DNA from: Deltaproteobacteria bacterium
GTDB lineage: Bacteria; Desulfobacterota; Desulfobulbia; Desulfobulbales; Desulfocapsaceae
Direction of reading: 5' to 3'
NCBI GenBank assembly: GCA_026388715.1
Contig: JAPLJF010000002.1
Span: forward strand, 43,305-107,304
DNA length: 64,000 nucleotides
Part shown: one piece after another, positions 34,605 to 44,459 of the stretch
Numbering within the stretch: position 1 is the stretch's first letter
Layout: each line of letters opens with the position of its first letter
Made by a program: the position numbers and the translations under genes
Notes under the pieces: model-generated
What the model saw: the letters and a program-made list of their open reading frames with translations, nothing else
What the model was told of the DNA's origin: nothing
The model's database searches: none

Positions 34605-35234
34605 TCAGACAATCCGTTGAATCTCCGGGATTTCATGGATGGCGGTGGTGCAGACATTGAGGTCTTTGAGGATGCCGTCGCTGACCCGGTAGATCCAGCC
34701 ATGCACGGCCAGTTCCTGGCCTGATGCCCAGGCATTCTGGACAATGGTGGTATGGCAGACATTGGCCACCTGTTCAATGACATTGAGTTCGCACAGCAGG
34801 TCAAGCTTGTCCTTCTCGTCGTCCAGGGCGTCAATCTGTTTCTTGTGAAATCGATATACATCCTTGATATGGCGGAGCCAGTTGTCGATGAGACCATGCT
34901 CGCGGTTTTCCATGGCGGCGGTGATGCCGCCGCAATCATAGTGACCGCAGACAATGATGTGCCTGACCTTGAGCACCTCCACCGCATACTGGATTACCGA
35001 TAGGCAGTTGAGGTCGGTATGCACCACCACGTTAGCGATATTACGGTGGACAAAGATCTCACCGGGCAGCATGTTGACGATTTCATTGGCCGGCACCCGG
35101 CTGTCGGCACAGCCGATCCACAGGTATTCTGGACTCTGCTGATTAGCGAGTTTGGTGAAGAACTCAGGGTCGTCCTCTTTGATGGCGGTGGCCCAGCTCT
35201 TGTTGTTATCGAAAAGGTGCTTCAGCACTTTCAT
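34605..35234 (-). CDS. can: Beta-class carbonic anhydrase, cytoplasmic
   Basis: A 209-residue beta-carbonic anhydrase: zinc ligands in 'IGCADSRVP' (Cys, with the Asp-Arg dyad) and 'CGHYDCGGI' (His, Cys). 'HRNIANVVVHTDLN' is the conserved active-site segment. It interconverts CO2 and bicarbonate. No signal peptide. AGGAGGG lies before the ATG. Transcribed divergently from zwf, 167 bp away. Confidence 0.93.
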   Translation of the reverse strand: MKVLKHLFDNNKSWATAIKEDDPEFFTKLANQQSPEYLWIGCADSRVPANEIVNMLPGEIFVHRNIANVVVHTDLNCLSVIQYAVEVLKVRHIIVCGHYDCGGITAAMENREHGLIDNWLRHIKDVYRFHKKQIDALDDEKDKLDLLCELNVIEQVANVCHTTIVQNAWASGQELAVHGWIYRVSDGILKDLNVCTTAIHEIPEIQRIV

Positions 35235-35401
35235 GAATATATGCCCTCCTGGCTTGTTGAGAAACAGTATACTGAATTGTCTGCTGGTAGTAAAGACGTC
35301 CTGAAGTAAAATGGCGTTAGGATTTGCATTCAGGGGGGAGCATTGATAGGATTAATTGTCTTGGTGCACAGTGATGAAATCGGATGACAGGGGGATCCAT
35401 T

Positions 35402-36868
35402 ATGCCAGACAATAAGAATAAAGCCTGTGATTTTGCAATATTCGGAGTTCTTGGTGATCTGTCTCGTCGCAAGCTGATCCCTTCTCTCTATCAATTGGAT
35501 CGGGAAGGGTTGCTGCATCCTGATACCCGAATTCTTGGTATTGCCCGCCATGACCTCAGTCAGGCTGACTTTGCCGAGAAGATGCGGGAGGCACTCGAGA
35601 CCTTTGTGCAAGGCGGCCTGGATGAAGATGTGACGGCGCGTCTTCTGGCCCGCCTGAGTTATGTCCTGATCCATATTGATCGACCCGATGATTATCAGAA
35701 ATTGCTGGAGGTCACCGATCAGGGCAGGCGGGTGCTGGTCAATTATTTCTCTGTTGCCCCCCATCTCTTTGAAGATATCTGCCGGGGGCTTGATCACGCC
35801 GGCATTATCACCCCGGAAACCCGGGTGGTACTCGAAAAGCCTATTGGCCGGGATCTGGCTTCATCACAGGAGATCAATGATGTGGTGGCCAGGGTCTTTG
35901 CTGAGAGTCAGGTCTATCGGATTGATCACTATCTGGGCAAGGAAACGGTCATGAATCTGCTGGCCTTGCGTTTTGCCAATTCTATTTTTATCACCAACTG
36001 GGATCACGACACCATTGATCATGTCCAGATCACCGTGGCGGAAGAGGTGGGCATTGAGGGGCGCTGGGGCTATTTTGATGAATCAGGCCAGTTGCGGGAC
36101 ATGGTCCAGAATCATCTGATCCAGATCCTCACCCTGGTGGCCATGGAGCCGCCAGCGAATATGGACGGGGACTCCATCCGCAACGAGAAGCTCAAGGTAC
36201 TCAAGGCCCTGCGTCCCATCACCGTTGACAATGTCGATGATAAAACCGTGCGCGGCCAGTATGCGGCCGGTTTTATTAAAGGCAACCCGGTTCCCGGCTA
36301 TCTGCAGGAAGAGGGCGGAAATCCCAAGTCCACTACCGAAAGCTTTGTGGCCATCCAGGTGGATATCGATAATTGGCGCTGGGCTGGCGTCCCTTTTTAT
36401 CTGCGCACCGGCAAACGGATGACCACCAAGCGTTCAGAGGTCGTTATCTTTTTTAAACAGTTGCCCCATAACATCTTCAAGGACAGTTACAAGGATCTGC
36501 CGCCCAACAAGCTGGTGATTCGTCTCCAGCCTGATGAAGGGGTGGAGATCGAGATGCTCAACAAGGTGCCCGGTATCGGCAAGGGGATCAAGCTGCAGAA
36601 GACGATGCTGAATTTGAGTTTTTCCGATGCCTTTTCGGGCGAGCACATTGCTGACGCCTATGAACGTTTGATCCTGGAGACGATGACCGGTAATCAGTCC
36701 CTCTTTATCCGCCGTGATGAGGTGGAGAGCTCCTGGGCCTGGATTGACTCCATCCAGGAGGCATGGGCCCGCGTGAGTGGGCCACCCCGGAGTTATCCGG
36801 CAGGTTCCTGGGGACCGGTGGCCTCGGTGGCGCTGCTGGCCAGAGACGGCAGGGAGTGGGAGGAGTAG
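35402..36868 (+). CDS. zwf: Glucose-6-phosphate 1-dehydrogenase
   Basis: A 488-residue enzyme making 6-phosphogluconolactone and NADPH. 'FGVLGDLSRRKLIPSLYQL' (as FGVLGDLSRRKL) is the nucleotide-binding start, 'RIDHYLGKE' holds the catalytic His region and 'FYLRTGKRM' the substrate loop. ATG 35402 follows GGGGG at 7 nt; six extra codons upstream are less likely. First gene of the Entner-Doudoroff operon zwf-pgl-edd-eda. Confidence 0.96.
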   Translation: MPDNKNKACDFAIFGVLGDLSRRKLIPSLYQLDREGLLHPDTRILGIARHDLSQADFAEKMREALETFVQGGLDEDVTARLLARLSYVLIHIDRPDDYQKLLEVTDQGRRVLVNYFSVAPHLFEDICRGLDHAGIITPETRVVLEKPIGRDLASSQEINDVVARVFAESQVYRIDHYLGKETVMNLLALRFANSIFITNWDHDTIDHVQITVAEEVGIEGRWGYFDESGQLRDMVQNHLIQILTLVAMEPPANMDGDSIRNEKLKVLKALRPITVDNVDDKTVRGQYAAGFIKGNPVPGYLQEEGGNPKSTTESFVAIQVDIDNWRWAGVPFYLRTGKRMTTKRSEVVIFFKQLPHNIFKDSYKDLPPNKLVIRLQPDEGVEIEMLNKVPGIGKGIKLQKTMLNLSFSDAFSGEHIADAYERLILETMTGNQSLFIRRDEVESSWAWIDSIQEAWARVSGPPRSYPAGSWGPVASVALLARDGREWEE

Positions 36869-36870
36869 GG

Positions 36871-37578
36871 GTGAGCATCGAACAGGGTGATTTTTTTGAG
36901 TTTCCGTCTTCCGGGATGTTGGTGGCGGCCCTGGCGACACGAATCAGTGATCTGCTGCGTGATGGCATCCACAGGCGCGGTCGGGCAAGTCTGGCCGTGT
37001 CCGGCGGCAGCACCCCTATTCCGCTCTTTGCCCGCTTGGCAGAGATGGATCTGCAATGGAACAAGGTCACTGTCTCCCTTGTCGATGAGCGCTGGGTCGA
37101 GCCGGAAGCACGGGACTCCAATGAGAATCTGGTGCGTACCTGGCTGCTGCGTTATAAGGCGGCGGCCGCCCGTTTTATCCCCATGAAGACGCGAGACGCC
37201 ACGGTGGTGCAGGGGGAGGAGGCCTGCGCCATTTTGCAGCGCGAGATTCCTCTCCCGTATGACTGCCTGATTCTGGGGATGGGCAATGATGGGCATACCG
37301 CTTCCCTTTTTCCTGGCGCCAAAAATCTGGAGGCGGCGGTTGATCTCCATTCCGGCAAGATCTGTATGGCCATACAACCACCAGCGGCCCCCTATGAGCG
37401 GATGACTTTGACTCTGCCCGCTATCCTTAACAGTCGTCAACTCTTCCTGCATCTGCAAGGTGAGGAGAAGAAAAAGGTGCTTGCCAGAGCGCGGGAGGAA
37501 GGGGATGCCCGGGAGATGCCCGTCCGTTTTATCCTGCGCCAGGAAACAACACCCCTTGCCGTCTATTGGTCGCCATAA
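36871..37578 (+). CDS. pgl: 6-phosphogluconolactonase
   Basis: A 235-residue lactonase of the NagB/DevB family: 'LAVSGGSTPIPLF', 'VSLVDERWVEP', 'LGMGNDGHTASLFPGA'. A GTG start at 36871, 2 bp after the zwf stop and with GGAGG upstream, gives the right N-terminus; the longer frame from 36763 overlaps zwf. Hydrolyses 6-phosphogluconolactone between the Zwf and Edd steps. Confidence 0.94.
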   Translation: MSIEQGDFFEFPSSGMLVAALATRISDLLRDGIHRRGRASLAVSGGSTPIPLFARLAEMDLQWNKVTVSLVDERWVEPEARDSNENLVRTWLLRYKAAAARFIPMKTRDATVVQGEEACAILQREIPLPYDCLILGMGNDGHTASLFPGAKNLEAAVDLHSGKICMAIQPPAAPYERMTLTLPAILNSRQLFLHLQGEEKKKVLARAREEGDAREMPVRFILRQETTPLAVYWSP

Positions 37579-37598
37579 AAGCCCCAAAGGAGAAAAAT

Positions 37599-39431
37599 AT
37601 GAACAGTGTGGTCCAAAAGGTGACGGAGCGTATCATAAGGCGCAGTGAAGAGCATCGAGTCCGGTATCTGCAACGGCTGCAAGAGGCCCGCAGTGATATC
37701 CCTTTCCGTCATCATTTGCCCTGCAGCAATCTGGCCCATGTGGCAAGCTGCGATAACGGCGCCTGCATGATTATCCGTGATACCAAGATGCCTGATATCG
37801 GCATCATCTCCAGTTATAATGATCTGGTTTCCGCCCATCAACCGTACGGCAGATATCCCGATCTGATCAAGGCTGTGGTGACTGAGGCTGGTGGCATCTG
37901 CCAGTTTGCCGGCGGTGTTCCGGCCATGTGCGATGGCGTGACCCAGGGGGAACCGGGCATGGATCTCAGCCTGATCAGCCGTGATGTTATTGCCATGGCC
38001 ACGGTCATTGGACTTTCCCATAATGTCTTTGACGGCGTCCTGCTGCTCGGGGTTTGTGACAAGATTGTCCCCGGTCTGCTCATGGGTGCCCTGCAGTTTG
38101 GTCATCTGCCCATGCTCCTGGTTCCTGCCGGGCCTATGGAGTCAGGGATTGCCAACAAAGACAAGGTCCATGCCCGGGAGCAGTTTGTCCAGGGTGAGAT
38201 CAGTCGGGAGCAGATGCTCGAGTATGAGCACCATGCCTACCATAGTCCCGGTACCTGCACTTTTTACGGGACTGCCAATTCCAACCAGTTGATGGCGGAG
38301 ATGCTGGGGATGCACCTGCCTGGCGCCTCTTTTGTCAATGCCGAAACCCGGATGCGCGATCTGTTGACCCAGGCCGCGGCCAGTCGGGTAACGGTCTTGG
38401 CTGGCCCGGACGCAGGAGATGTCCCCTATTCGCCAATAGGTCATATCATTAGTGAAAAATCGGTGGTCAATGCCATGGTTGGCCTGCTGGCCAGTGGCGG
38501 TTCCACCAACGAGACCATGCATCTGGTGGCCATTGCTCGGGCCGCTGGTATCAGGATCACCTGGGATGATTTTTCCGAGCTCTCCGATGCGGTGCCCCTG
38601 ACCGTGAACATTTATCCCAATGGCGCAGGCGACATCAACTCCTTTCAGCGGGCTGGCGGCATGACCCTGTTTATGAAGGAGCTGCTGGAAAATGGCTATC
38701 TCCACGAAGATGTGCTGACGGTCGCTGGCCCTGGACTGACCAGGTACACCATGATGCCTGAGGAAAAAGATGGGGCGCTGGTCTGGGAAAAGACCCCTGA
38801 ACGATCCTCTGATCCGGCCGCCTTGGCTACTCTTGCTCAGCCCTTTGCCCCAACCGGCGGGATCAGGCTCTTGACCGGGAATCTGGGCCGGGCCATCATC
38901 AAGATCTCGGCCCTGGCCCAGGGGGTTAATACCGAACTGACTGCCCCGGCCATGATCTTTCACACCCAGGAGGAGGTGGCGGCAGCCTTTCAGGCTGGAG
39001 CGATGAATCGGGATCTGATGGCGGTTGTCAGGTTTCAAGGGCCAAGGGCTAACGGCATGCCGGAATTGCACAAGCTGATCACCTATCTTTCCATCATCAT
39101 GGACCGGGGCTATGCAGTAGGTCTGGTTACGGACGGCAGGCTGTCCGGGGCCTCCGGCAAGGTGCCTTTTGCTATCCATCTGACCCCTGAGGCCCTGGCT
39201 GGCGGGATGATTGCCAAGATTCAGGACGGCGACCTGATCACCTTGAGTGGCAGCGGCGTCCTCCAGCTTCTGGTCAGTGATGAGGAGCTGGCGGCGCGGC
39301 CCTTGGCCCGGCCGGATCTCAAGGCCGCGCGTTCCGGTCTGGGGCGGCAGATCTTTACTTCCTTGCGTAAAAACCTGTCCGGCGCCGAAGAGGGAGCAAG
39401 CTCCATTTTTACCTATAGTGAAGAAGACTGA
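37599..39431 (+). CDS. edd: Phosphogluconate dehydratase
   Basis: A 610-residue IlvD/Edd family enzyme with the Fe-S Cys residues in '[10 protein letters not shown]' region and '[18 protein letters not shown]' (as [14 protein letters not shown]), and '[16 protein letters not shown]'. Makes 2-keto-3-deoxy-6-phosphogluconate. AAAGGAG precedes ATG 37599, 20 bp after pgl. The stop codon falls inside the left arm of a 93-bp palindromic repeat. Confidence 0.96.
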   Translation: MNSVVQKVTERIIRRSEEHRVRYLQRLQEARSDIPFRHHLPCSNLAHVASCDNGACMIIRDTKMPDIGIISSYNDLVSAHQPYGRYPDLIKAVVTEAGGICQFAGGVPAMCDGVTQGEPGMDLSLISRDVIAMATVIGLSHNVFDGVLLLGVCDKIVPGLLMGALQFGHLPMLLVPAGPMESGIANKDKVHAREQFVQGEISREQMLEYEHHAYHSPGTCTFYGTANSNQLMAEMLGMHLPGASFVNAETRMRDLLTQAAASRVTVLAGPDAGDVPYSPIGHIISEKSVVNAMVGLLASGGSTNETMHLVAIARAAGIRITWDDFSELSDAVPLTVNIYPNGAGDINSFQRAGGMTLFMKELLENGYLHEDVLTVAGPGLTRYTMMPEEKDGALVWEKTPERSSDPAALATLAQPFAPTGGIRLLTGNLGRAIIKISALAQGVNTELTAPAMIFHTQEEVAAAFQAGAMNRDLMAVVRFQGPRANGMPELHKLITYLSIIMDRGYAVGLVTDGRLSGASGKVPFAIHLTPEALAGGMIAKIQDGDLITLSGSGVLQLLVSDEELAARPLARPDLKAARSGLGRQIFTSLRKNLSGAEEGASSIFTYSEED

Positions 39432-39518
39432 AGACGGAAGGCTGAAGATTTTTCGGGATAAATAATGGGTAATCATGCAACATATCGGGATTGTTGATAT
39501 GTTGCAGCCTTCAGTCTA
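39426..39518. repeat. 93-bp palindromic repeat, copy 1
   Basis: Arms AGACTGAAG (39426-39434) and CTTCAGTCT (39510-39518) enclose a core with a second perfect hairpin, GCAACATATC...GATATGTTGC (39478-39506). The core segment AATCATGCAACATATCGGGA is echoed in copy 2 (41295-41387). It overlaps the edd stop codon and fills the edd-eda gap. Confidence 0.75.
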
Positions 39519-39542
39519 AATACTGTTTAAATTGAGGAAAAC

Positions 39543-40193
39543 ATGGCACAGGCACAGTGGAAGATACAAGCATTAGAGATCCTGCAGGCCGGTCCGGTGG
39601 TGCCGGTCATGGTGATTGATAAACTTGCGCATGCCGTGCCCCTGGCCAGAGCGCTGGTGGCCGGCGGGGTCAGGGTGCTGGAGATTGTTCTGCGGACTCC
39701 GGTGGCCATCGATGCCATTCGGGCCATCGTCCGGGAGGTGCCTCAGGCCATTACCGGAGCGGGGACGGTTCTGAATGGCCAGGATTTGCGGGCGGTCACT
39801 GAGGCCGGTGCCGTTTTTGCCATCAGTCCCGGCCTGACCAGAGAGCTGCTTGATGCGGCATTGCAGGGGCCCATTGCCCTGATTCCTGGGATAGCAACCA
39901 TCTCCGAATTGATGCTCGGGCTCGATAAGGGCTACCAGCAGTTCAAGTTTTTCCCGGCTGAGGCCGCGGGCGGCATCGCGATGCTCAAGGCCATTGGCGG
40001 GCCTTTTCCCCAAGCAACTTTTTGTCCTACCGGTGGTATCTCCGCTGCCAACTACCGGGACTATCTGGCCCTGAAGAATGTGGCCTGTGTCGGCGGTTCC
40101 TGGATTGTTGCCAGTGATCTTATTGAGGCGCAGAACTGGAGAGCGATCACGGAGCTCGCGGCCAAGACCATTGCCGCTGCTGGTCGCTCTTGA
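39543..40193 (+). CDS. eda: KDPG/KHG aldolase
   Basis: A 216-residue class I aldolase. The Schiff-base Lys lies in '[11 protein letters not shown]', the catalytic Glu in 'VLEIVLRTP', and the phosphate loop in '[12 protein letters not shown]'. It cleaves KDPG to pyruvate and glyceraldehyde 3-phosphate, completing the Entner-Doudoroff route begun by zwf-pgl-edd. GAGGAAAAC precedes the ATG. Confidence 0.95.
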   Translation: MAQAQWKIQALEILQAGPVVPVMVIDKLAHAVPLARALVAGGVRVLEIVLRTPVAIDAIRAIVREVPQAITGAGTVLNGQDLRAVTEAGAVFAISPGLTRELLDAALQGPIALIPGIATISELMLGLDKGYQQFKFFPAEAAGGIAMLKAIGGPFPQATFCPTGGISAANYRDYLALKNVACVGGSWIVASDLIEAQNWRAITELAAKTIAAAGRS

Positions 40194-40417
40194 TCCATCC
40201 CTGGGGCGAACGACACCGGGGCATTCATGCCCGGCGTCCCTGGTTCCCGCGGCATATGCTCCTGAACTGATTGACGAAGTGGATATCGTGCAGTATCTGT
40301 GTTGTAGTCGGAAAAAATTTGAGACTTGACAAGCCGTCTTGAAAAGGACTACAGAGATTTCATGGTTAAAAAGGAGTTTTTTTTGTTATTTTTATCACTT
40401 AAAAGGGGAAGTATCCA

Positions 40418-41203
40418 ATGAAGAAAATGATCAGGCCGTTTGCCTATGCGTGTTGTCTCCTGGCAGCCACGGCGGTTTCAACCCATGCCAGCAGTAGTGC
40501 CCAAAAGCCTGCTCCCGCAGAGATTGTGAAGATGTTACAGGAGGGAAATTCCCGTTTTGTGGCGAATAAATCCATTCATCCGCATAGTGACACCCAGCGT
40601 CTCATCCAGGCTGGTAAGGAAGATCAGGGGAATTACGCCTATGCCACGGTTATCTCTTGTTCGGATTCCAGGGTTCCTGTGGAACAGATATTTGATGCCG
40701 GGGTCATGGATATCTTTGTGGTCAGGGTGGCAGGTAATGTGGTTGATGTTGATGAGGCCGGCTCCATTGAGTATGGTCTGCTTCATGTCAATACCCCGGT
40801 TCTGGTGGTGTTGGGGCATACACAGTGCGGGGCGGTTACCGCGGTTACCAGTGAGGTTGAAGGTCATGGCCATGCCCTTGAGCGCAATATCCCGCCCTTG
40901 GTTGATAATATCGAGCCGGCGGTCAAGAAGGCCATGGCAGCACATCCGGACAAGCATGGCAAGGATGTTATTCCATATGCTATTGAAGAAAATGTCTGGC
41001 AAGGAATCGATGATCTTTTCATGAAAAGTCCAGCCGTCCGGGAACTGGTGAAAACCGGTAAGGTCAAGGTTGTCGGGGCGATGTATGATGTGGCCACCGG
41101 TAAAGTTGAGTGGCTGCCTGAGGCCAAGGTGAGTGAAATCCTGGCGAAGGTTGAGCAGAATCCGGCCAGGGCCATGGAGGCCATGGCCAAAGCTGGCCAT
41201 TAA
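40418..41203 (+). CDS. Beta-class carbonic anhydrase, periplasmic
   Basis: A 261-residue beta-carbonic anhydrase with a signal peptide (cleavage near 'VSTHA-SS'). Zinc ligands: 'ISCSDSRVPVEQ' (Cys, Asp, Arg) and 'VLGHTQCGAV' (His, Cys). The C-terminal part ends in a charged tail 'PARAMEAMAKAGH'. Export suggests CO2/bicarbonate handling at the cell surface, complementing the cytoplasmic enzyme at 34605. AGGGGAAGTATCCA precedes the ATG; a clear terminator follows. Confidence 0.92.
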   Translation: MKKMIRPFAYACCLLAATAVSTHASSSAQKPAPAEIVKMLQEGNSRFVANKSIHPHSDTQRLIQAGKEDQGNYAYATVISCSDSRVPVEQIFDAGVMDIFVVRVAGNVVDVDEAGSIEYGLLHVNTPVLVVLGHTQCGAVTAVTSEVEGHGHALERNIPPLVDNIEPAVKKAMAAHPDKHGKDVIPYAIEENVWQGIDDLFMKSPAVRELVKTGKVKVVGAMYDVATGKVEWLPEAKVSEILAKVEQNPARAMEAMAKAGH

Positions 41204-41221
41204 AGATCTTTCGGTCCGTCA

Positions 41222-41260
41222 TCCGGCCATGAGGCGTTGCTTCATGGCCGGTTTTTTTTA
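41222..41260 (+). terminator. Rho-independent terminator after the periplasmic carbonic anhydrase
   Basis: CCGGCCATGA (41223-41232) pairs with TCATGGCCGG (41242-41251), followed by a run of eight T. This is a textbook intrinsic terminator for the plus-strand gene ending at 41203. Confidence 0.9.
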
Positions 41261-41294
41261 TTTCCTGATTCATGATTCAGGTGGGTAGGTGGAT

Positions 41295-41387
41295 AGGCTG
41301 AAGTCTGAAGGCTTTTAGGAATGAAGAATGCATGATCATACAAAATGTCGGGAGTTTTGATATGCTTCGGTCTTCAGCCTTCAGCCT
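41295..41387. repeat. 93-bp palindromic repeat, copy 2
   Basis: Arms AGGCTGAAG (41295-41303) and CTTCAGCCT (41379-41387). The core ATCATACAAAATGTCGGGAG and TTTTGATATG parallels copy 1 (39426-39518), with a few indels. Both copies span 93 bp and lie between plus-strand genes. Confidence 0.7.
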
Positions 41388-41427
41388 GACTATCTAATAA
41401 GTTAGAAAATCTTGTAATTTAGGGCTG

Positions 41428-43086
41428 ATGCGAAACAAGCAGGTACATGGTGCAGGTATGGAATGTGATTTTTTGATTATTGGGAGTGGAATAGCCGGGC
41501 TCTCTTTTGCCATACGTGTGGCCCGGTTGGGTTCAGTCATTATCATAACAAAAAAAACCGAGGTTGATACGGCGACGAACCTGGCACAAGGGGGGATTGC
41601 GGCTGTTTTATCGCGGAATGATGCAACGATAAACCATATTCAGGATACGCTTACAAGTGGGGCCGGATTGTGCAATGAGGATGTTGTCGCCCTGGTTGTG
41701 GAAAATGGGCCGGAAAGGGTGAGGGATTTAATAGCCCTGGGAGTTGATTTTGTCAAAGATGCCCAGGACTCATCAGGGTTGAATTTAGGTCAAGAGGGTG
41801 GACATTCCCGGCGACGGGTTGCGCATGCCCATGATTTTACCGGCAGGGAGATAGAGCGAGCCCTGTTGGAGAAGGTGAAGCAGAACCCCAGAATACAGAT
41901 CCTCGAAAATCACCGGGCGATAGACCTTCTCATGGTGGCGGATGAGGGGAGTGAGAAGGGGGAATCGACCCGTTATTGTGCCGGCGCCTATGTCCTCAGT
42001 GGCGAGAGGACGGTTGAGGTCTATAAGGCCAAGGTTACCACCCTTTGCACCGGAGGAACCGGAAAGGTCTATCTGTACACAAGCAATCCTGATATTGCCA
42101 CCGGAGATGGACTGGCAATGGCATTCAGGGCTGGGGCGGTGATGGCCAACATGGAGTTTGTCCAGTTTCATCCTACCTGCCTTTATCATCCCAAAGCCAA
42201 GAATTTTTTAATTTCCGAGGCGGTGCGGGGCGAAGGTGCCATACTTGTCGACCAGAATGGTCGGTCATTTATGGAGAAGTATGACAGTCGCAAGGAGCTT
42301 GCGACGAGGGATACCGTGGCCAGGGCGATAGATCACGAGATGAAAGAGAGCGGGGCCGATTGTGTTTTTCTTGATATTACCCACAAAGACAAGGAGTTCG
42401 TAAAAAAGCGTTTCCCCACGATTTATGGGCGGTGCCTGGAGTATGGTATTGATATTACTAAGGAACGTATTCCGGTAGTCCCCGCGGCTCATTATATGTG
42501 CGGCGGGGTGCAGACGGATACCTGGGGGAGGACGTCTCTTGACGGCCTGTTGGCCCTGGGTGAGACTGCGTGTACAGGATTACATGGCGGAAATAGACTT
42601 GCCAGCAACTCATTGCTTGAAGCAGTGGTTTTTGCGGAAAGGGCATCTCAGTATTGTGCTGAGCACTGGGAAACACTGTCGCAACGAGTCTTTCCGCCAA
42701 TAGAACCATGGAAGGCGGGCGGGGCCAAACTATTGAATGAGGAGATCCTGATTCATCATAATTGGGATCTCATCAGGCGTATTATGTGGAATTATGTGGG
42801 GATCGTGAGGACGGTCAAGAGGCTGCAACTGGCAAAAAAGCATATGGAGGGGATTTTTCAAGAGATAGAACAACACTATAGGGATTATTTTGTTACCCCC
42901 GACATGATTGAATTACGGAATATCGCCCTCGTCTCTTTGTTAATCATTCAGTCGGCATTGACCAGAAAAGAATCGCGCGGGTTGCATTATCTTGTTGATT
43001 ATCCTGAACCGGTGGCGGCCTTCGTGCATGATACTCGATTTAAGAAAAAAAAAGGCGGTCAACCCGGAGAAATTGAGTTGTGTTGA
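41428..43086 (+). CDS. nadB: L-aspartate oxidase
   Basis: A 552-residue flavoenzyme of NAD synthesis that makes iminoaspartate. FAD motif 'IIGSGIAGLSFAIRVARLG', then 'NLAQGGIAAVL', 'GQEGGHSRRRVAHA', 'VVPAAHYMCGGVQTD' and 'LHGGNRLASNSLLEA' are all typical of NadB. The start is unsure: ATG 41428, or ATG 41458 with GCAGGT before it, which would begin 'MECDFLIIG'. No nadA or nadC is beside it. Confidence 0.93.
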   Translation: MRNKQVHGAGMECDFLIIGSGIAGLSFAIRVARLGSVIIITKKTEVDTATNLAQGGIAAVLSRNDATINHIQDTLTSGAGLCNEDVVALVVENGPERVRDLIALGVDFVKDAQDSSGLNLGQEGGHSRRRVAHAHDFTGREIERALLEKVKQNPRIQILENHRAIDLLMVADEGSEKGESTRYCAGAYVLSGERTVEVYKAKVTTLCTGGTGKVYLYTSNPDIATGDGLAMAFRAGAVMANMEFVQFHPTCLYHPKAKNFLISEAVRGEGAILVDQNGRSFMEKYDSRKELATRDTVARAIDHEMKESGADCVFLDITHKDKEFVKKRFPTIYGRCLEYGIDITKERIPVVPAAHYMCGGVQTDTWGRTSLDGLLALGETACTGLHGGNRLASNSLLEAVVFAERASQYCAEHWETLSQRVFPPIEPWKAGGAKLLNEEILIHHNWDLIRRIMWNYVGIVRTVKRLQLAKKHMEGIFQEIEQHYRDYFVTPDMIELRNIALVSLLIIQSALTRKESRGLHYLVDYPEPVAAFVHDTRFKKKKGGQPGEIELC

Positions 43087-43093
43087 CAACGAC

Positions 43094-43474
43094 TCAGTTT
43101 GTATCGCTTCCTTTCTTGCTGGAAAATTGTAACAGCTTCCCCTTCTTTTCCTTTTTCGGTTGCGGCTGGCATTTGGCACAGGTTTGACAACTGTTGATCA
43201 TACTGTGGATTCGTTGGAGCAAGGTGGTGCGACATTCCGGGCAAAGTTGGAGAATGATTTCCTGGTAGATGTCATCAAGGAGTTCCTGTGCCTCCTTATT
43301 TTCAAGTTCTGCCAGGGCCTGCGCTATGATCCGGTCAGGATATTTGAGTTCTGCCCGGGTCTGGTCATGGCCGGCAATAATTTCGGTACGGCAATGATAG
43401 AAGAGCTCGCCCTCTTTAATGGTCATGCCGCAGGAGTCACAGTTACGGGTGCTGATATCTGGTATGTCGATCAT
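43094..43474 (-). CDS. Zinc-ribbon protein of unknown function
   Basis: A 126-residue protein with two cysteine pairs, 'NCDSCGMTIKEGE' and 'QLCPECRTTLLQ', and a third cluster 'CQTCAKCQP', so a zinc- or iron-binding protein. The lysine-rich tail may contact nucleic acid. ATG 43474 overlaps the TGA of the upstream amidohydrolase frame (ATGA), a sign of translational coupling, which also argues against the longer frame to 43618. The upstream partner is now a pseudogene. Confidence 0.7.
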   Translation of the reverse strand: MIDIPDISTRNCDSCGMTIKEGELFYHCRTEIIAGHDQTRAELKYPDRIIAQALAELENKEAQELLDDIYQEIILQLCPECRTTLLQRIHSMINSCQTCAKCQPQPKKEKKGKLLQFSSKKGSDTN

Positions 43475-44250
43475 CGGAGGAGCCTCTCGCCTTTTTGTCT
43501 CAGAATGCGGTTTAAGCGTTCTTGGTTGAGATTCAGTTTTTTGAGTCGTTGTATGGCCTCTATTGATTATCCCAAGGGGAGTCACTGCCAAAGAGGAGAT
43601 AGTCGGCTGGGTGCTCATTGAGCATTCTTACAGCCTGTTCAGGGGAAAGATAACTTAGCGCAAAGGAAATTTCCATGAGGATCTCTTTGCCGATAAACAT
43701 TTTTTCTACTTCTTCCCAGATCTCCCAGTCGCCAAAATGGGTGGTGATCAGCTTGAGGTCCGGGAATCGTTTCTGTACGGTTAAGATCTGGGCCGGATCG
43801 GCTCGTCGTATTCGGGGAAAGGTGATGTCGTATCCACAATGGATGACCCAGAAATATCCCTGCCTCGCTCAACGCCGCATAGAGTGGGCTCAGCCGCTCC
43901 TCATTGAGGGAAAATCCTGATAATAGGGGTGCATCTTGATGCCTGAAAAACCTTCATTCTTGAGTTGGAAGACCTTGGCCGCCGTATCCGTATCGGCCGG
44001 ATGGATGGCAGAGCGATAAGACGCGGCGATTGAATACTTTTGGACCAGGCAAGAATAGGCCCAAATTGGGCAGGGCGGGTGGCGATGGAACAGACAACGC
44101 TGGTAGTGATTCCGGCCCGGTCCATGGAGGCAAACAGTGATTCGACCGTTCCCTCGGTATGGGCCTTGACATTGCCTTCTTTGGCCAGGGCGGGAATGGT
44201 CTTGACGGCAACTGCATCCGGGAAGGCGTGGGTGTAAAATCTATAATCAT
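43471..44250 (-). pseudogene. TatD/amidohydrolase-type metal-dependent hydrolase, multiply frameshifted
   Basis: Reading across frames gives about 255 codons of an amidohydrolase family 2 protein: 'MIIDF', then 'THAFPDAVAVKTIPALAKEG', 'SMDRAGITTSVVCSIATRP', 'GIKMHPYYQDF', 'LKLITTHFGDWEIWEEV', 'FGSDSPWDNQ'. At least four frame breaks and an in-frame TAG after 'DSPWDNQ' separate these pieces. The first is at 'GATTTTACACCC', where a base is missing before the metal-binding T-H. The gene ends with the ATGA overlap to the zinc-ribbon gene. Confidence 0.8.
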
Positions 44251-44459
44251 TCTGCGTTATCCTGAAATGATAGAGTTAAAAGAGTTGTTAGCATGATAAC
44301 TCCTATTTATACTGTCTGAGAGGTTCATTTGGCAAATCAATTAAGGCCACCCTTAACTTTTCAGGAAATATTTATGTGAAAAAGCCTGGCGCCATTCTTG
44401 TTGGCGGGATGGCAGCGAGAGTCGATATCAAGACCAAGACCAGACAATAGGATTTTGCC

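Noticed and set aside
43475-43618. N-terminal extension of the zinc-ribbon protein
   Set aside because: This stretch is the out-of-frame end of the amidohydrolase pseudogene, and the ATGA overlap supports the start at 43474.
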